From positions 1 to 50,366 of the forward strand of contig CAIKHZ010000263.1 of the NCBI GenBank assembly GCA_903827375.1: 50,366 nt of DNA, read 5' to 3'. Of this stretch, positions 16,550 through 27,900 are shown in pieces. The stretch comes from Akkermansiaceae bacterium. Its GTDB lineage: Bacteria > Verrucomicrobiota > Verrucomicrobiia > Verrucomicrobiales > Akkermansiaceae. Positions within the stretch are counted from its first letter, which is position 1, and every line of letters starts with the position of its first letter. A program made the position numbers and the translations under genes. The notes below the pieces were generated by a model. That model did no database searches, was not told the origin of the DNA, and was given only the letters and a program-made list of their open reading frames with translations.

Positions 16550-18103
16550 ATGGCCATCGACCCCGCACTCATGGAGAGCCTCAGTCTCCGCCGCCTGGAA
16601 GCCCTCGACGGAGGCGGCAAGGACCGCATCAATAAACGCCACGAAAAAGGCATGCTCACCGCCCGCGAACGCCTCGCGGCCTTCTTCGATGAGGGCGTTT
16701 TCATCGAATTCGGCATGCACGCTCATCATTCATGCGTCAACTTCGGCCTCGAAAAACGCAAAATGCCCGGCGACGGCGTCGTCTGTGCCACCGGTGTGGT
16801 GGACGGCCGCCAAGTCGCCGCCTTCGCCCAGGATTTCACTGTCGGCGGCGGTGCCGTGGGTGCCATCCACGCTAAAAAAATCTGCGACCTGCTAGACTTC
16901 GCCATCAAAGCCGGCATGCCCGTCGTCGGCATCAATGACTCCGGTGGCGCTCGCATCCAGGAAGGCATCGAGGCCCTCTCCGGTTACGGACAAATCTTCT
17001 TCCGCAACGTGCTGGCCTCCGGCGTGATCCCACAAATCTCCATCATTGCCGGTCCCTGCGCCGGCGGCGCGGCCTATTCCCCCGCTCTCACCGACTTTAT
17101 CATCATGACCCGTCGCAACGCCAATATGTTCATCTGCGGCCCAGATGTCATCCGCGCCGCCACCGGCCAAACCGCCTCTCTGGACCAATTCGCCAGCGCC
17201 GACGCCCATGCCCAGGTCAGCGGCAATATCCACCTCATCGCCGAAGACGATACCCACGCCATCGCCCTCTGCAAACGCCTGCTGGACTATCTACCTTCTA
17301 ACAATCTGAGCAATCCACCGCACCGGATGAACGAGCAGATTGAAATTGTTGAGGACCTGCAGATGCACGAAATCATCCCCGCCGATCAAAAGGCACCGCT
17401 CGATATGCAACAGGTCATCGCCCGGGTCATGGACCCCGGCAGTTGGTTTGAAATCATGCCTGATTTCGCCCCTAACATCCTCGTCGGCTTCGCCCGCCTA
17501 GAAGGTCTCGTCATCGGCATCGTCGCCAGCCAACCCACCGTAAAAGCCGGTTGCATTGACATCGACGCTTCCGACAAAGCCGCACGCTTCATCCGCGTCT
17601 GCAACATCTACTCAATCCCGATCCTCTCAATGGTCGATGTGCCCGGCTTCATGCCCGGCCTAGCCCAGGAACGCGGCGGCATCATCCGCCACGGTGCCAA
17701 AATGCTCTTTGCATGGGCCTCAGGCACCGTGCCAAAAATCACCCTCATCTGCCGCAAAGCCTACGGCGGAGCGTATTTGGCCATGTGCCCAACGGACTTG
17801 GGTGCCGACTTTGTGTTCGCTTGGCCCACCGCGGAAATCGCCGTCATGGGGGCCCAAGGTGCCATGAAGGTCCTTTACAAAAAGGAACTCGAAGAAGCCG
17901 CCGATCCCAAGGCCCTCGAGCAGGAATTGCGTAAAGCCTATAGCGAAAAATTCTCCTCGCCCTATCAGGCAGCCAGCAATGGCATGATCACCGATGTCAT
18001 CGATCCGGCGGTCACTCGCTCCACCCTCGCGCTGGCCTTCCGCGGCATCATGAACAAACACGAAAGCCGCCCCCAGAAAAAACACGGCAACATCCCGCTC
18101 TAA
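16550..18103 (+). CDS. biotin-dependent acyl-CoA carboxyltransferase (methylmalonyl-CoA decarboxylase alpha / propionyl-CoA carboxylase beta)
   Basis: A 517-residue carboxyltransferase with both crotonase-like halves: GVVCATGVVDGRQVAAFAQD and NDSGGARIQEGIEALSGYG in the first, KAYGGAYLAMCPTDLGADF and AEIAVMGAQGAMKVLY in the second, and the canonical end KKHGNIPL. It transfers a carboxyl group between methylmalonyl/propionyl-CoA and biotin. The family includes both PccB and the MmdA subunit of sodium-pumping methylmalonyl-CoA decarboxylase. The next two genes encode an OadG-like subunit and a separate biotin carrier, and no biotin carboxylase is present, so the decarboxylase role is the better guess. 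The stop is four bases from the next start. Confidence 0.9.
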   Translation: MAIDPALMESLSLRRLEALDGGGKDRINKRHEKGMLTARERLAAFFDEGVFIEFGMHAHHSCVNFGLEKRKMPGDGVVCATGVVDGRQVAAFAQDFTVGGGAVGAIHAKKICDLLDFAIKAGMPVVGINDSGGARIQEGIEALSGYGQIFFRNVLASGVIPQISIIAGPCAGGAAYSPALTDFIIMTRRNANMFICGPDVIRAATGQTASLDQFASADAHAQVSGNIHLIAEDDTHAIALCKRLLDYLPSNNLSNPPHRMNEQIEIVEDLQMHEIIPADQKAPLDMQQVIARVMDPGSWFEIMPDFAPNILVGFARLEGLVIGIVASQPTVKAGCIDIDASDKAARFIRVCNIYSIPILSMVDVPGFMPGLAQERGGIIRHGAKMLFAWASGTVPKITLICRKAYGGAYLAMCPTDLGADFVFAWPTAEIAVMGAQGAMKVLYKKELEEAADPKALEQELRKAYSEKFSSPYQAASNGMITDVIDPAVTRSTLALAFRGIMNKHESRPQKKHGNIPL

Positions 18104-18107
18104 CACC

Positions 18108-18497
18108 ATGCAGCCCCTCACCTTGCTCGCCGCCGCCTTGGCCCTCACCCTTGCCGGCATCTTCGACAGCCTCGCCCACTTCGTCGGCTCACTCGTCATT
18201 ATTGCCTCACTCGTCTGGAGCGGCTTCTGCCTCCTCAGATATCTGCTCAGGCGCACTACCCCCGCTGCCAGGCCCGTAGCATCCACCCCATCTGCCATGC
18301 CGCAGCAAGCCGCCCCGGCACCCGTGCCTGTGGCCTCGCCTGATGCATCCATCCCGGATGCAATCATCGCCGTGATTGCCGCAGCGGTCCAAACGATGCT
18401 CGACGAAAAATATAAAATCATATCTATCAAACCCCAGGATTCCTCTTGGGAGAAAGCCGGCCGCCAAGCCGTTCTCTCTTCTCACCGCATCCGCTAA
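18108..18497 (+). CDS. OadG-like small membrane subunit of a sodium-pumping decarboxylase
   Basis: A 129-residue protein with an N-terminal hydrophobic stretch (about residues 5-47, one long or two short membrane segments), a basic stop-transfer (RYLLRR), an Ala/Pro-rich linker, and a conserved tail IPDAIIAVIAAAVQTM...SSWEKAGRQAVLSSHRIR. Such tails are seen in OadG/MmdD-type gamma/delta subunits, which hold the carboxyltransferase on the membrane pump. The position between carboxyltransferase and biotin carrier fits exactly. It overlaps neither neighbour, with 4 and 29 bases on either side. The family is short and divergent, so context carries much of the call. Confidence 0.75.
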   Translation: MQPLTLLAAALALTLAGIFDSLAHFVGSLVIIASLVWSGFCLLRYLLRRTTPAARPVASTPSAMPQQAAPAPVPVASPDASIPDAIIAVIAAAVQTMLDEKYKIISIKPQDSSWEKAGRQAVLSSHRIR

Positions 18498-18526
18498 ATT
18501 CACCAACAAACTGCCCCATCCTCCCC

Positions 18527-18919
18527 ATGCCTATCAAACATCTCCGCATCACCGTCGAAGGCAAGTCCTACGATGTCACCGTCGAACGCTACGACGCTCC
18601 AGACTCCCCAGACTCGCCGCCCACCCCTCCGTTGACCCAGCCCGTCGGGTCCGCCGCCGCCACTCCCGTCGCCCGTCCGACCGCAGCTCCCAAGGCCGTC
18701 ACTGCCCCGGGCGACGTCCTCAGCCCCCTCGCCGGCATTGTCAAAGCAGTCGATACACAAGTCGGTGCCGCCGTTAAATCCGGTGATTCGCTCATCACGC
18801 TGGAAGCCATGAAAATGTACACCGCCATCCATGCCCCCGCCGATGGCACCGTCACCGCCATCCACGTCAGCCCGGGCGACGCGGTGGACGAGGGCCAGGC
18901 ACTCTTCACGTTGGCCTGA
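18527..18919 (+). CDS. biotin carrier protein (biotinyl domain) of the decarboxylase
   Basis: A 130-residue protein with a short N-terminal beta region (ITVEGKSYDVTVE), a Pro/Ala-rich flexible linker, and a C-terminal biotinyl domain. The motif EAMKM at about residue 91-95 contains the lysine that carries biotin, and the domain is bracketed by LSPLAGIV and DAVDEGQALF. It shuttles CO2 between the carboxyltransferase and the membrane decarboxylase subunit. The frame is open from 18446 but without domain content; the ATG at 18527 is chosen. Confidence 0.9.
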   Translation: MPIKHLRITVEGKSYDVTVERYDAPDSPDSPPTPPLTQPVGSAAATPVARPTAAPKAVTAPGDVLSPLAGIVKAVDTQVGAAVKSGDSLITLEAMKMYTAIHAPADGTVTAIHVSPGDAVDEGQALFTLA

Positions 18920-19096
18920 CGCCTCGCGGCGGCGCTCATCCCCAAGTGGCCGCCTGCTGCGGTGCCCGGCAAATTTCCATCATTTGCGACGCCCCGCCTT
19001 GCCGCATGCTTTGGTCCATGCCATGCTCGCGGCCCAAGCGCCTACCTAACGACCGACGCGCACCGCACTGATTCACACACACCTCCGCCACCCATC

Positions 19097-20584
19097 ATGC
19101 AATTCACCTACCCGATGCTCACCGCCGATGAAGCTGCGGCCCTCGTCCAACACGACGAAGTCATTGGCTTCAGCGGCTTCACTCCCGCCGGTGCCGCAAA
19201 AGTCATCCCCACCGCCATCGCCGCCAAAGCCCGCGTCGAACATGACGCCGGCCGCCCCTTCAAAGTGGGTGTCATCACCGGAGCCTCAACCGGCCCATCC
19301 CTCGATGGCGAACTCGCCCGGGCCGATGCCATCAAGTTCCGCACGCCCTATCAGTCCGACAAAGACCTGCGCGCCAGCATCAACGCCGGCAAGACGCATT
19401 TCTTTGACATGCACCTGTCGCTGTTGCCTCAATACGTCCGCTACGGGTTTCTCGGTGAACTCGACTGGGCCATCGTCGAAGCCGCCGACGTCTCTGCCGA
19501 TGGAAAAATCCTGCTGACCACCAGCGTTGGCGCCGCCCCAACGTTCCTGTCCCAAGCCAAGCGCATCCTCATCGAGGTCAACAGCCGCCATCCCAAAGAC
19601 TTGCTAGGCTTTCACGACATCTACGAACCCGAGTCGCCGCCCCACCGCCGCCCCATCCCGATCTGCAATGCAGAGGACCGCATCGGCACCCAACGCGTCT
19701 GGGTGGATCCTAAAAAAATTGTCGGCGTCGTTGAGTCCAATCGCCAAGACGAGGTCAAGGAATTCACACCGGTCAATGATGTCACGACCCGAATCGGTCG
19801 GCATGTGGCGGCGTTTCTAGCTGCGGAATTGCGCAACGGCCACATTCCCAAAGGGTTTCTACCCATTCAATCTGGCGTGGGCAATGTTGCCAATGCGGTG
19901 CTCGGTGCCATGGGCGAACATCCAGAGATTCCACGCTTCCAGATGTACACTGAGGTCATCCAAGATTCCGTCATCGACCTCATCAAACAAGACCGCTGCA
20001 GCTTCGTCAGCGGCGTCTCTCTCACCCTCAGCAATGCCGTGCTGCAAGGCGTTTATGATAACTTGGAAAGCTACCGCGGCCGCATGCTGCTGCGGCCTCA
20101 GGAAATTACTAACAATCCGGAAGTCGTCCGTCGTATCGGCATCGTCTCGATCAACACCGCCCTAGAGGCTGATATCTTCGGCAATATCAACAGCACCCAT
20201 GTGTTAGGCCAGAAGATGATGAATGGCATCGGTGGCTCCGGTGACTTCACCCGCAACGCCTATATCTCAATTTTCACCTGCCCGTCCACTGCCAAGGGCG
20301 GCAGCATTTCGGCCATCGTGCCGATGTGTTCACACATGGACCACAGCGAGCATTCAGTGCAGGTCCTCGTCACCGAGCATGGGGTGGCTGACCTGCGCGG
20401 CAAGGACCCCCGCGAACGTGCATCCGCCATCATCGGCAACTGCGTCGATCCCTCTTACCGGGACCTGCTCTGGGCCTACTTCAAACTCACGGAAAACGGC
20501 CACACCCCGCAATCGTTCCGCTCCGCCTTCGCCTTCCACGAAGCCTTCCTAGAAAGCGGTGACATGCACCACACCCACTTCTAG
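19097..20584 (+). CDS. acetyl-CoA hydrolase/transferase family: succinate (acetate/propionate) CoA-transferase
   Basis: A 495-residue class I CoA-transferase. GFSGFTPAGAAKVIPTA near the N-terminus, the catalytic-glutamate block YTEVIQDSVIDL, ADIFGNINSTHV and VTEHGVADLRG are characteristic of the Cat1/ScpC/AarC family, which moves CoA between succinate and acetate or propionate. In a succinate-to-propionate pathway it would convert propionyl-CoA plus succinate into propionate plus succinyl-CoA, closing the cycle with the neighbouring mutase. The frame is open from 18962, but the ATG at 19097 matches the family start. There are 16 bases to mutA. Confidence 0.9.
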   Translation: MQFTYPMLTADEAAALVQHDEVIGFSGFTPAGAAKVIPTAIAAKARVEHDAGRPFKVGVITGASTGPSLDGELARADAIKFRTPYQSDKDLRASINAGKTHFFDMHLSLLPQYVRYGFLGELDWAIVEAADVSADGKILLTTSVGAAPTFLSQAKRILIEVNSRHPKDLLGFHDIYEPESPPHRRPIPICNAEDRIGTQRVWVDPKKIVGVVESNRQDEVKEFTPVNDVTTRIGRHVAAFLAAELRNGHIPKGFLPIQSGVGNVANAVLGAMGEHPEIPRFQMYTEVIQDSVIDLIKQDRCSFVSGVSLTLSNAVLQGVYDNLESYRGRMLLRPQEITNNPEVVRRIGIVSINTALEADIFGNINSTHVLGQKMMNGIGGSGDFTRNAYISIFTCPSTAKGGSISAIVPMCSHMDHSEHSVQVLVTEHGVADLRGKDPRERASAIIGNCVDPSYRDLLWAYFKLTENGHTPQSFRSAFAFHEAFLESGDMHHTHF

Positions 20585-20600
20585 CCATTCCCCACATCTC

Positions 20601-22667
20601 ATGACATCCCCAGCGCACGCCGAACCCTTGCTCGCGGAATTTCCCGAACACACCTACGATCAGTGGCATCAAGCCGCCGAACAACTTCTCAAAGGTGCCT
20701 CATTCGAGAAACTCCTCGTTAGTAAAACCTACGAGGACATCACGATTCAGCCGATCTATCGCAGCGAGGATATCGCCGGGCTCCCCCAGCGCCATCACCT
20801 CCCTGGCTCCGGCTCTCAGGTGCGCGCCAGTCAGCCATCCGGATTCCTTAAATCCGGTTGGGATATCTCTCAGGAACTCATCACCCGCTGCCCCGCCAAG
20901 TTCAACAAAATCGCCCTCGAGGGCCTCCGCGGCGGCCAGTCCGAACTGAACATCCCCATGACCCGCTGCGGACTTCCGGCGACTCATGCCTCGTCCACCG
21001 GCCTCATCCTCAAGCACCTTTCATCCCTCAACACCGCCCTCGCCGACATCGACCTCGGGGCCATCTCCACGTTCTGGCGCACCGGCTCCGATTCCATCCC
21101 CGTCGCCGCTCTGGTTTTCGCCGCAGCCCAACAGCGGGGCATTCCCCTCGCAACCCTGCACGGCTGCATCGAAAATGACCCCCTCGCCGATCTCGCCCGC
21201 CACGGAAGCTTGGAGGCAGGTCTCGGACTGCGCCTCGACCACCTCGCCGCACTCACCGGATTTGCCAGCACTGAGGCCCCACACATCCAGACGATTGTCG
21301 TTCAAGGCGACGTCTATCACAATGGTGGTGCCTCTGCCACCCAGGAACTCGGCTACGCAATCGCCACCCTCGTCAGTTATATCGATGAATTGAAAAATCG
21401 CGGCATCTCCCCCACCACCGCTTTCCAACACATCCGTCTGTGCCTGTCCGTAGGCTCAGACTATTTCATGGAAATCGCCAAACTCCGCGCCGCCCGCTGG
21501 CTCGTTAGTAAAGTCGCCGAGGCCTATGGCGTCGCCCATCCGGCCATCCACATCCACGCCAGCACCTCGCGTTGGAACAAAACCACCTATGACGCCCACA
21601 CCAACATGCTACGCGTCACCGCCGAGGCATTTGCCGCTGTGGTCGCCGGCGTGGACAGCCTCCACATCGGCCCCTATGACGAAGCGCTTGGCGGTGGCGA
21701 CACGTTTTCCCGGCGCATTGCCCGCAATGTCCACATCATTCTGCGCGAAGAATGCGGGCTCGACCGGGTGATCGACCCGGCGGGTGGCTCTAACTACATT
21801 GAATGGCTCACCGACCAGGTTGCGGCAAAGAGTTGGACGATTTTCCAGGATGTCGATGCCAAGGGCGGCATGCTCAGCAACCTGGAAAACGGCAGCATCC
21901 AAGCGGCCGTGGCGGCTGTCTGCAACGCCAAGCTCCAAAACATCCGCCGCCGCAAAGACAAACTCGTCGGCTGCAACATGTATCCCGATCTCAAGGGCAA
22001 AAAACTCACGCCCTCAGCCATCTCCGCCCCTCACCCGCCAACCGCCCCCACCACCCCTTGCAGCTTCCAATTGGCCGCTAGCCCTGCCAGCCCTGCCCTT
22101 CTCACCGAAGCCATCGCCGCCGCCCTCAACGGCTCCACCACCACCTCGATCGCCGCCGCTTGCTTCCCGACGGGTCCCCTCCCCCCCCTAACTATCACGC
22201 CAATCCCACAGCGCCGCGCCGCCGAAGAATACGAAGCGCTGCGCGACGCCGCCACCAGCTTCGCCCTAACCACCGGTGCCCCTCCCGCCATCCTCCAACT
22301 CAACATCGGCCCCTCCGGCCGCTTCCGCTTGCGCGCCGACTGGACCGCATCATTCTTTGAGGCCGCCGGCTTCGCCGTTGACGGCAGCCGCGATTTTCCA
22401 TCCATCGCCGAAGCCGCCCAAGCTGCCGCCGCCAGCAAGTCGGGCATCGCCGTCATCACATCCGACGACGCCACCTATCTGGAGGCTGTGGTGCCCCTCG
22501 CCACCGCCGTCAAAGCCGCCAGAGCAGATATCACGTTGCTGGTCGCAGGCGCTCCCGGCGACAATGAAGCCGCTTGGCGTGCCGCCGGCGTGGACGACTT
22601 CGTCAATGTCCGATCTAACAATCACGAGCTGAATCGTCAACTCCTCGCCAAGGCAGGAGTTCTCTAA
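20601..22667 (+). CDS. mutA: methylmalonyl-CoA mutase small (beta) subunit
   Basis: The 688-residue protein has the TIM-barrel acyl-CoA mutase domain ([19 protein letters not shown] at the start; [42 protein letters not shown]). Its C-terminal cobalamin-fold region lacks the DxHxxG motif, the mark of the non-catalytic MutA subunit. It pairs with MutB. The linker between the domains (about residues 475-570) is rich in Ala, Pro and Thr. It lies 16 bases after the CoA-transferase and 17 before mutB. Confidence 0.93.
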   Translation: MTSPAHAEPLLAEFPEHTYDQWHQAAEQLLKGASFEKLLVSKTYEDITIQPIYRSEDIAGLPQRHHLPGSGSQVRASQPSGFLKSGWDISQELITRCPAKFNKIALEGLRGGQSELNIPMTRCGLPATHASSTGLILKHLSSLNTALADIDLGAISTFWRTGSDSIPVAALVFAAAQQRGIPLATLHGCIENDPLADLARHGSLEAGLGLRLDHLAALTGFASTEAPHIQTIVVQGDVYHNGGASATQELGYAIATLVSYIDELKNRGISPTTAFQHIRLCLSVGSDYFMEIAKLRAARWLVSKVAEAYGVAHPAIHIHASTSRWNKTTYDAHTNMLRVTAEAFAAVVAGVDSLHIGPYDEALGGGDTFSRRIARNVHIILREECGLDRVIDPAGGSNYIEWLTDQVAAKSWTIFQDVDAKGGMLSNLENGSIQAAVAAVCNAKLQNIRRRKDKLVGCNMYPDLKGKKLTPSAISAPHPPTAPTTPCSFQLAASPASPALLTEAIAAALNGSTTTSIAAACFPTGPLPPLTITPIPQRRAAEEYEALRDAATSFALTTGAPPAILQLNIGPSGRFRLRADWTASFFEAAGFAVDGSRDFPSIAEAAQAAAASKSGIAVITSDDATYLEAVVPLATAVKAARADITLLVAGAPGDNEAAWRAAGVDDFVNVRSNNHELNRQLLAKAGVL

Positions 22668-22684
22668 TTTTCCCATTCCCCGCC

Positions 22685-24859
22685 ATGAGCCGCCCGAATT
22701 TCTCCTCCATCTCCTACTCCGCCCCATCCTCCGACCTTAGCTACGCCGATTGGTCACGGTCCCTGGAGGCAGAACTGGGCAAACCTATCGATGAAATCGT
22801 TTGGGATACCATGGAAAAAATCCCGGTCAAACCACTCTACACCGAGCAGGACACCGCTGGCATGGAACACCTCAAATACCAGGCCGGCATCGCCCCGTTC
22901 CTGCGTGGTCCGTACGCCACCATGTATTGCTTCCAACCGTGGACGATCCGCCAGTACGCCGGCTTCTCAACCGCCGAGGAAAGCAACGCATTCTATCGCC
23001 GCAACCTCGCCGCCGGCCAAAAAGGCCTCTCCGTCGCCTTCGACCTCGCCACCCACCGCGGCTATGATTCCGACCATCCGCGCGTCGTCGGCGACGTCGG
23101 CAAGGCCGGTGTGGCCATCGACTCGATCCTCGATATGAAGGTGCTCTTCGATAGCATCCCGCTCGACAAGGTGTCCGTCTCAATGACCATGAACGGCGCG
23201 GTGTTGCCCATCCTTGCATTTTACATCGTCACCGCCCTCGAACAAGGTGCCACCTACGAACAACTCGCCGGCACCATCCAAAATGACATTCTCAAGGAGT
23301 ACATGGTGCGCAACACCTATATCTATCCGCCCGGCCCGTCGATGAAGATCATCGCCGACATCTTCGAGTTCACCTCGCAGAAAATGCCCAAGTTTAACTC
23401 AATTTCCATCTCCGGCTATCACATGCAGGAAGCCGGCGCCACCGCCGACCTTGAAATGGCCTACACCCTCGCCGACGGCTGGGAATACCTCCGCACCGGC
23501 ATCGCCGCAGGCATCGACATCGACGCCTTCGCCCCCCGCCTGTCGTTCTTCTGGGCCCAAGGGAAAAACCACTTCATGGAGGTGGCGAAAATGCGCGCTG
23601 CCCGGGTCCTGTGGGCCAAAATCGTCAAAACCTTCAACCCGAAAAACCCCAAGTCCCTCGCCCTGCGCACCCACTCACAGACGTCCGGTTGGAGCCTAAC
23701 CGAACAGGACCCCTTCAACAACATCTCGCGCACCTGCATCGAGGCCATGGCCGCCACTCTCGGCCACACCCAATCCCTTCACACCAACGCACTCGACGAA
23801 GCCATCGCCCTGCCCACCGATTTCTCCGCACGCATCGCCCGTAACACCCAAATCTTCCTGCAGGATGAAACATCCATCTGCCGGGTCATCGACCCCTGGG
23901 GCGGTTCCTATTATCTTGAAGCCCTAACTGACGCGCTGATCCACAAGGCTTGGGACCACATCATGGAAGCCCAACAACTCGGCGGCATGTCCAAGGCCGT
24001 CGAAGCCGGTATCCCAAAAATGCGCATCGAGGAAGCCTCCGCTCGCCGTCAGGCCCGCATTGACTCCGGCGAGGAAACCATCGTCGGCGTCAACAAATAC
24101 CGCCTCGCCCAGGAAGCCCCCATTGATATCCTCGACGTCGATAATACCGCCGTTCGCCTCTCACAAATCGAGCGACTCCACAAACTCCGCGCCGAGCGCG
24201 ACGAGACGCGCTGCCAAGCCACTCTAACGGCACTGGGCGACTGCGCTGGCGGCGGCTCCGGCAACTTGCTCGCGCTGGCCATCGAGGCGGCCCAAGCGCG
24301 TGCCTCACTTGGCGAAATCTCCGACGCCATGGAAAAACATTTCGGCCGTTACAAGGCGGTCATCCGGACCATTTCAGGTGTTTATGGCAAGGAATTCAAC
24401 AACCAAGGAGATATGTCAGACATCCCCGAACTCATCAAACAATTCGAGACACTCGAAGGCCGCCGCCCTCGCCTGATGGTCGCCAAGATGGGCCAGGACG
24501 GCCATGACCGCGGTGCCAAGGTCGTCTCCACCGCCTATGCCGATATGGGCTTTGATGTGGATATCGGCCCGTTGTTCCAGACGCCCGAAGAGACCGCCAA
24601 ACAGGCCGTGGAAAACGATGTTCACGTCGTTGCGATGAGTTCACTCGCCGCCGGCCATAAAACCCTGCTGCCCCAGCTCGTCGCCGCTCTCAAACAACTC
24701 GGCCGAGAAGATATCATGGTCGTCTGTGGCGGCGTCATCCCCGCTCAGGACTATGACTTTCTCTATCAAAATGGTGCCGCCGCCATCTTCGGCCCCGGCA
24801 CCGTTATCCCGGACTCAGCACGCAAAATCCTCAAGCTCCTGCTCCAACAACTCGGGTGA
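22685..24859 (+). CDS. mutB: methylmalonyl-CoA mutase large (alpha) subunit, cobalamin-binding
   Basis: Adenosylcobalamin-dependent rearrangement of succinyl-CoA and methylmalonyl-CoA. The 724-residue protein has the TIM-barrel domain ([57 protein letters not shown]) and the C-terminal B12 domain with [11 protein letters not shown] (the cobalt-ligand His near residue 606) and [10 protein letters not shown]. Length is typical. It is the last gene of the operon; the usual MeaB/ArgK GTPase that repairs the cofactor is not adjacent. No cobalamin riboswitch was recognised upstream of either mutase gene. Confidence 0.96.
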   Translation: MSRPNFSSISYSAPSSDLSYADWSRSLEAELGKPIDEIVWDTMEKIPVKPLYTEQDTAGMEHLKYQAGIAPFLRGPYATMYCFQPWTIRQYAGFSTAEESNAFYRRNLAAGQKGLSVAFDLATHRGYDSDHPRVVGDVGKAGVAIDSILDMKVLFDSIPLDKVSVSMTMNGAVLPILAFYIVTALEQGATYEQLAGTIQNDILKEYMVRNTYIYPPGPSMKIIADIFEFTSQKMPKFNSISISGYHMQEAGATADLEMAYTLADGWEYLRTGIAAGIDIDAFAPRLSFFWAQGKNHFMEVAKMRAARVLWAKIVKTFNPKNPKSLALRTHSQTSGWSLTEQDPFNNISRTCIEAMAATLGHTQSLHTNALDEAIALPTDFSARIARNTQIFLQDETSICRVIDPWGGSYYLEALTDALIHKAWDHIMEAQQLGGMSKAVEAGIPKMRIEEASARRQARIDSGEETIVGVNKYRLAQEAPIDILDVDNTAVRLSQIERLHKLRAERDETRCQATLTALGDCAGGGSGNLLALAIEAAQARASLGEISDAMEKHFGRYKAVIRTISGVYGKEFNNQGDMSDIPELIKQFETLEGRRPRLMVAKMGQDGHDRGAKVVSTAYADMGFDVDIGPLFQTPEETAKQAVENDVHVVAMSSLAAGHKTLLPQLVAALKQLGREDIMVVCGGVIPAQDYDFLYQNGAAAIFGPGTVIPDSARKILKLLLQQLG

Positions 24860-24987
24860 TCCCGCAGTGATGGCTTGAACACGTGGCTTTGGACCGATTT
24901 TTCCTGCTCGAAAGGATCATCTCAGAGTGAAGTCCGGGGCGTGTCTTGAGCCGGAAGAGATAACCCATAACATCAAGATATCACCTC

Positions 24988-27900
24988 GTGAACCTACGTT
25001 TCAACATACGGATTGGAAGAGCCATCGTTGCCGGAGCGGTGATATGTGTGTCCTCTGCCACTTCGGCAGCCTCTGATCCGGCGAAAGAACCGGTGGATTT
25101 CATCAATCCGATGGTAGGGGCAAGCACCAACGCTGAATTTGGTGAGGGAAAGACATTTCCCGGCGCGGCAAGACCCTTCGGCCTGGTGCAGCTCAGCCCC
25201 GACACCATCACCGGCGGCGACAATGGGTCGGGCTATTCCTATGAGCATCCCACCATCGAAGGTTTTAGTTTCACCCACATGAGTGGCGTGGGCTGGTATG
25301 GCGATCTGGGCAATTTCCAGGTCATGCCCACCACCGGTCCCTTGCAGACCAAGCGCGAGGACAACGCCTCGCCCTTCAGCCACGACGATGAGATTGCGAG
25401 GGCGGGTTATTATGCGGTGGGCCTCAAGCGCAGCGGCATACGTGCCGAAATGAGTGCCGCGCCGAGGGCCGGCATGCTGCGCTTCACCTTCCCCAAGGCC
25501 GGCGAAGGCCGCATCCAGATCGACTTGGCCCGGCGCATCGGTGAAACTTGCCGCTGGAAAAAGGCCAGCAAGCAGTCGGTCACCAGGGTCGATGAGCGAA
25601 CTATCGCCGGATCGATGTATTGTCCGAGCGATGATGGCGGCTGGGGTGGCGGTGCCGGCGGCTGCAGCTATACCCTGTACTTCTACGCCCAGTTCAGCAA
25701 GGTGCCTAGCAATTTTGGAATCTGGGACAAGGACGAGGTATTCAAAGGCAAGAAGGCGCACGAGGGCCGGGATGTTGGGTACTATGCGGAATTTGCCACT
25801 ACGGCTGGTGAGCAGATCATGCTCAAGGCGGGCGTGTCATTCGTCAGTATCGAAGGGGCAAAGGCCAACCTCGCCGACAACCTCGATCATTGGAATTTCG
25901 ATCGCCTGCAACGCGAAGCACGTGCCGCTTGGGCCACTGCGGTGAAGGGGCTGAACATTGAGGGCGGTAGCGATGTGCAGAAGGAAGCCTTTTTCACCGC
26001 GCTCTACCATCTCATGATCGATCCGCGCGCCGGCGCAGATGTCGATGGCACATATATCGGCGGGGATGGCAAGCCACAGCGCTCCAAGGACTTCACCTAT
26101 CGCACAGTGTTCAGCGGCTGGGATGTGTTTCGCAGCCAGTTCCCCCTGCTCACCCTGATCGCTCCCGAGATCGTCAACGACCAAGTCAATTCACTCACTC
26201 AACTTGCCGACCTCAGCGGACGGGGCGTCTTCGGAAGATGGGACCTGCTCAATTGCGGATCCGGCTGCATGCTCGGCAGCCCCGCTGTGTCGGTGGCCGC
26301 CGACGCATATCTCAAGGGCATCCGCGCCTTCGATATCGAAAAGGCTTATGCCATCGGCAAGCGCACGGTCAACGATGTGGAAGGCAAGCCGGGCTGGACT
26401 CCGGGCAGCTTGTCCTGGACTCTTGAAAACGCTTATGGCGACCACTGCATGGCAAAGTGGGCCGAGGCCCTCGGCAAGACGGCTGATGCGCGAGACTTCG
26501 CGGAACGGGCCCAGCATTACCGCAATAATTTCGACCCTGCGGTGAACTGGATGCACACCCGGCAGGAAAACGGCCAGTGGGAACCTTGGCAGGGCCGCAC
26601 CGCCGGAGGCCAGGGCTGCATCGAAAGCAATCCCTTCCAGCAGGGCTGGTTCGTGCCCCACGATGTGCAAGGGCTCATCAACCTGCTAGGACGCGATCGC
26701 TTTCTCTCCGACCTCGAAGAATTTTTCACCAAAACCCCGCTGTCCTTCAAATGGAACGACTACTACAACCATGCTAACGAACCGGTGCACCATGTCCCCT
26801 ATCTGTTCACCTATGCCGGCGCACCGTGGCTAACCCAGAAGTGGGCGCGCACGGTCATGGATCATGCCTATGGCGCAGGTGTCAAGGGCTTGTGCGGCAA
26901 CGACGATGTCGGCCAGATGTCGGCGTGGTACGTGCTAAGCGCGTTGGGCTTGCATCCGGTATCTCCGGTCGATGGTATCTATCTGATCGGCAGCCCGCTG
27001 TTCACGCGGGTCTCGCTTCGCCTCACACCGCCTTACCATCGCGGCTCGGCCTTCGTCGTGGTAGCCAAAAACAACTCACCGGAAAACCGATATGTCCAGT
27101 CCGCAAGTTTGAATGGCAAACCGTTGACCCGTGCCTGGCTGCGCCACGCCGAGATCACCGATGGCGGCATCCTGGAACTGGTCATGGGCAATGAGCCAAA
27201 CAAGAAATGGGGCGCTTCTCGCGAGGACTTGCCGCCATCGGTGAGCGGCGAACTGGAATATAGCGCACCCGTATTGTCTCCTGTCAGCGCAAGAATCGCC
27301 AAGGATTTCAGCGTACGCGTCACGGTTCGCAATCACGGTCCGGGTCCAGCCGTGCCGTTCATCTCAGTCAGGGAAGGCAGCTGTCTGCTTGCCACTGCCG
27401 AAAGTGCAGCACTCGCTCCTAACCAAGAGAAATCCTTGGACGTGGAAGTACATTTCGGCACAGACGGTCCCCATTCCGTCGAGGTTTTTGGCAAGCGCTC
27501 CGCCCCAGCGGACGTGATCGATGATGTGGCTCCTCGCCTAACTCAGGTGACCATCGGTGCAGCGCAAACTCAGGTAATAGCCTCCTTCTCAAAGCCACTC
27601 GACCCAGCCTCGGCGACTGCCGCGTCTCATTATCGCATTGATGCCGACCTGGTGCCCCGCTCGGCCACCTTGTCGCCGGACGAATGCACAGTCACCTTGG
27701 CCTTTGCCAACGAGCTGCAACCGGGCAAGCATACGCTTCACCTTGCGGCCATTGCCGACACCACGCGGGCAAAGAATGTTTTAACCTCTGCCCAGGGTGA
27801 TTTTTTGCTAACCGATGCGCTTGTGACCACAGCTAGAACGGACAAGGAGTGGAGCGACCTGCCCATGGGCGCACCGACAGCCAAAGACTATGCCGACCTT

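Noticed and set aside
22668-22684. Cobalamin riboswitch before the mutase genes
   Set aside because: The spacers before mutA and mutB are under 20 bases, and nothing like the B12-box was seen upstream of the operon.
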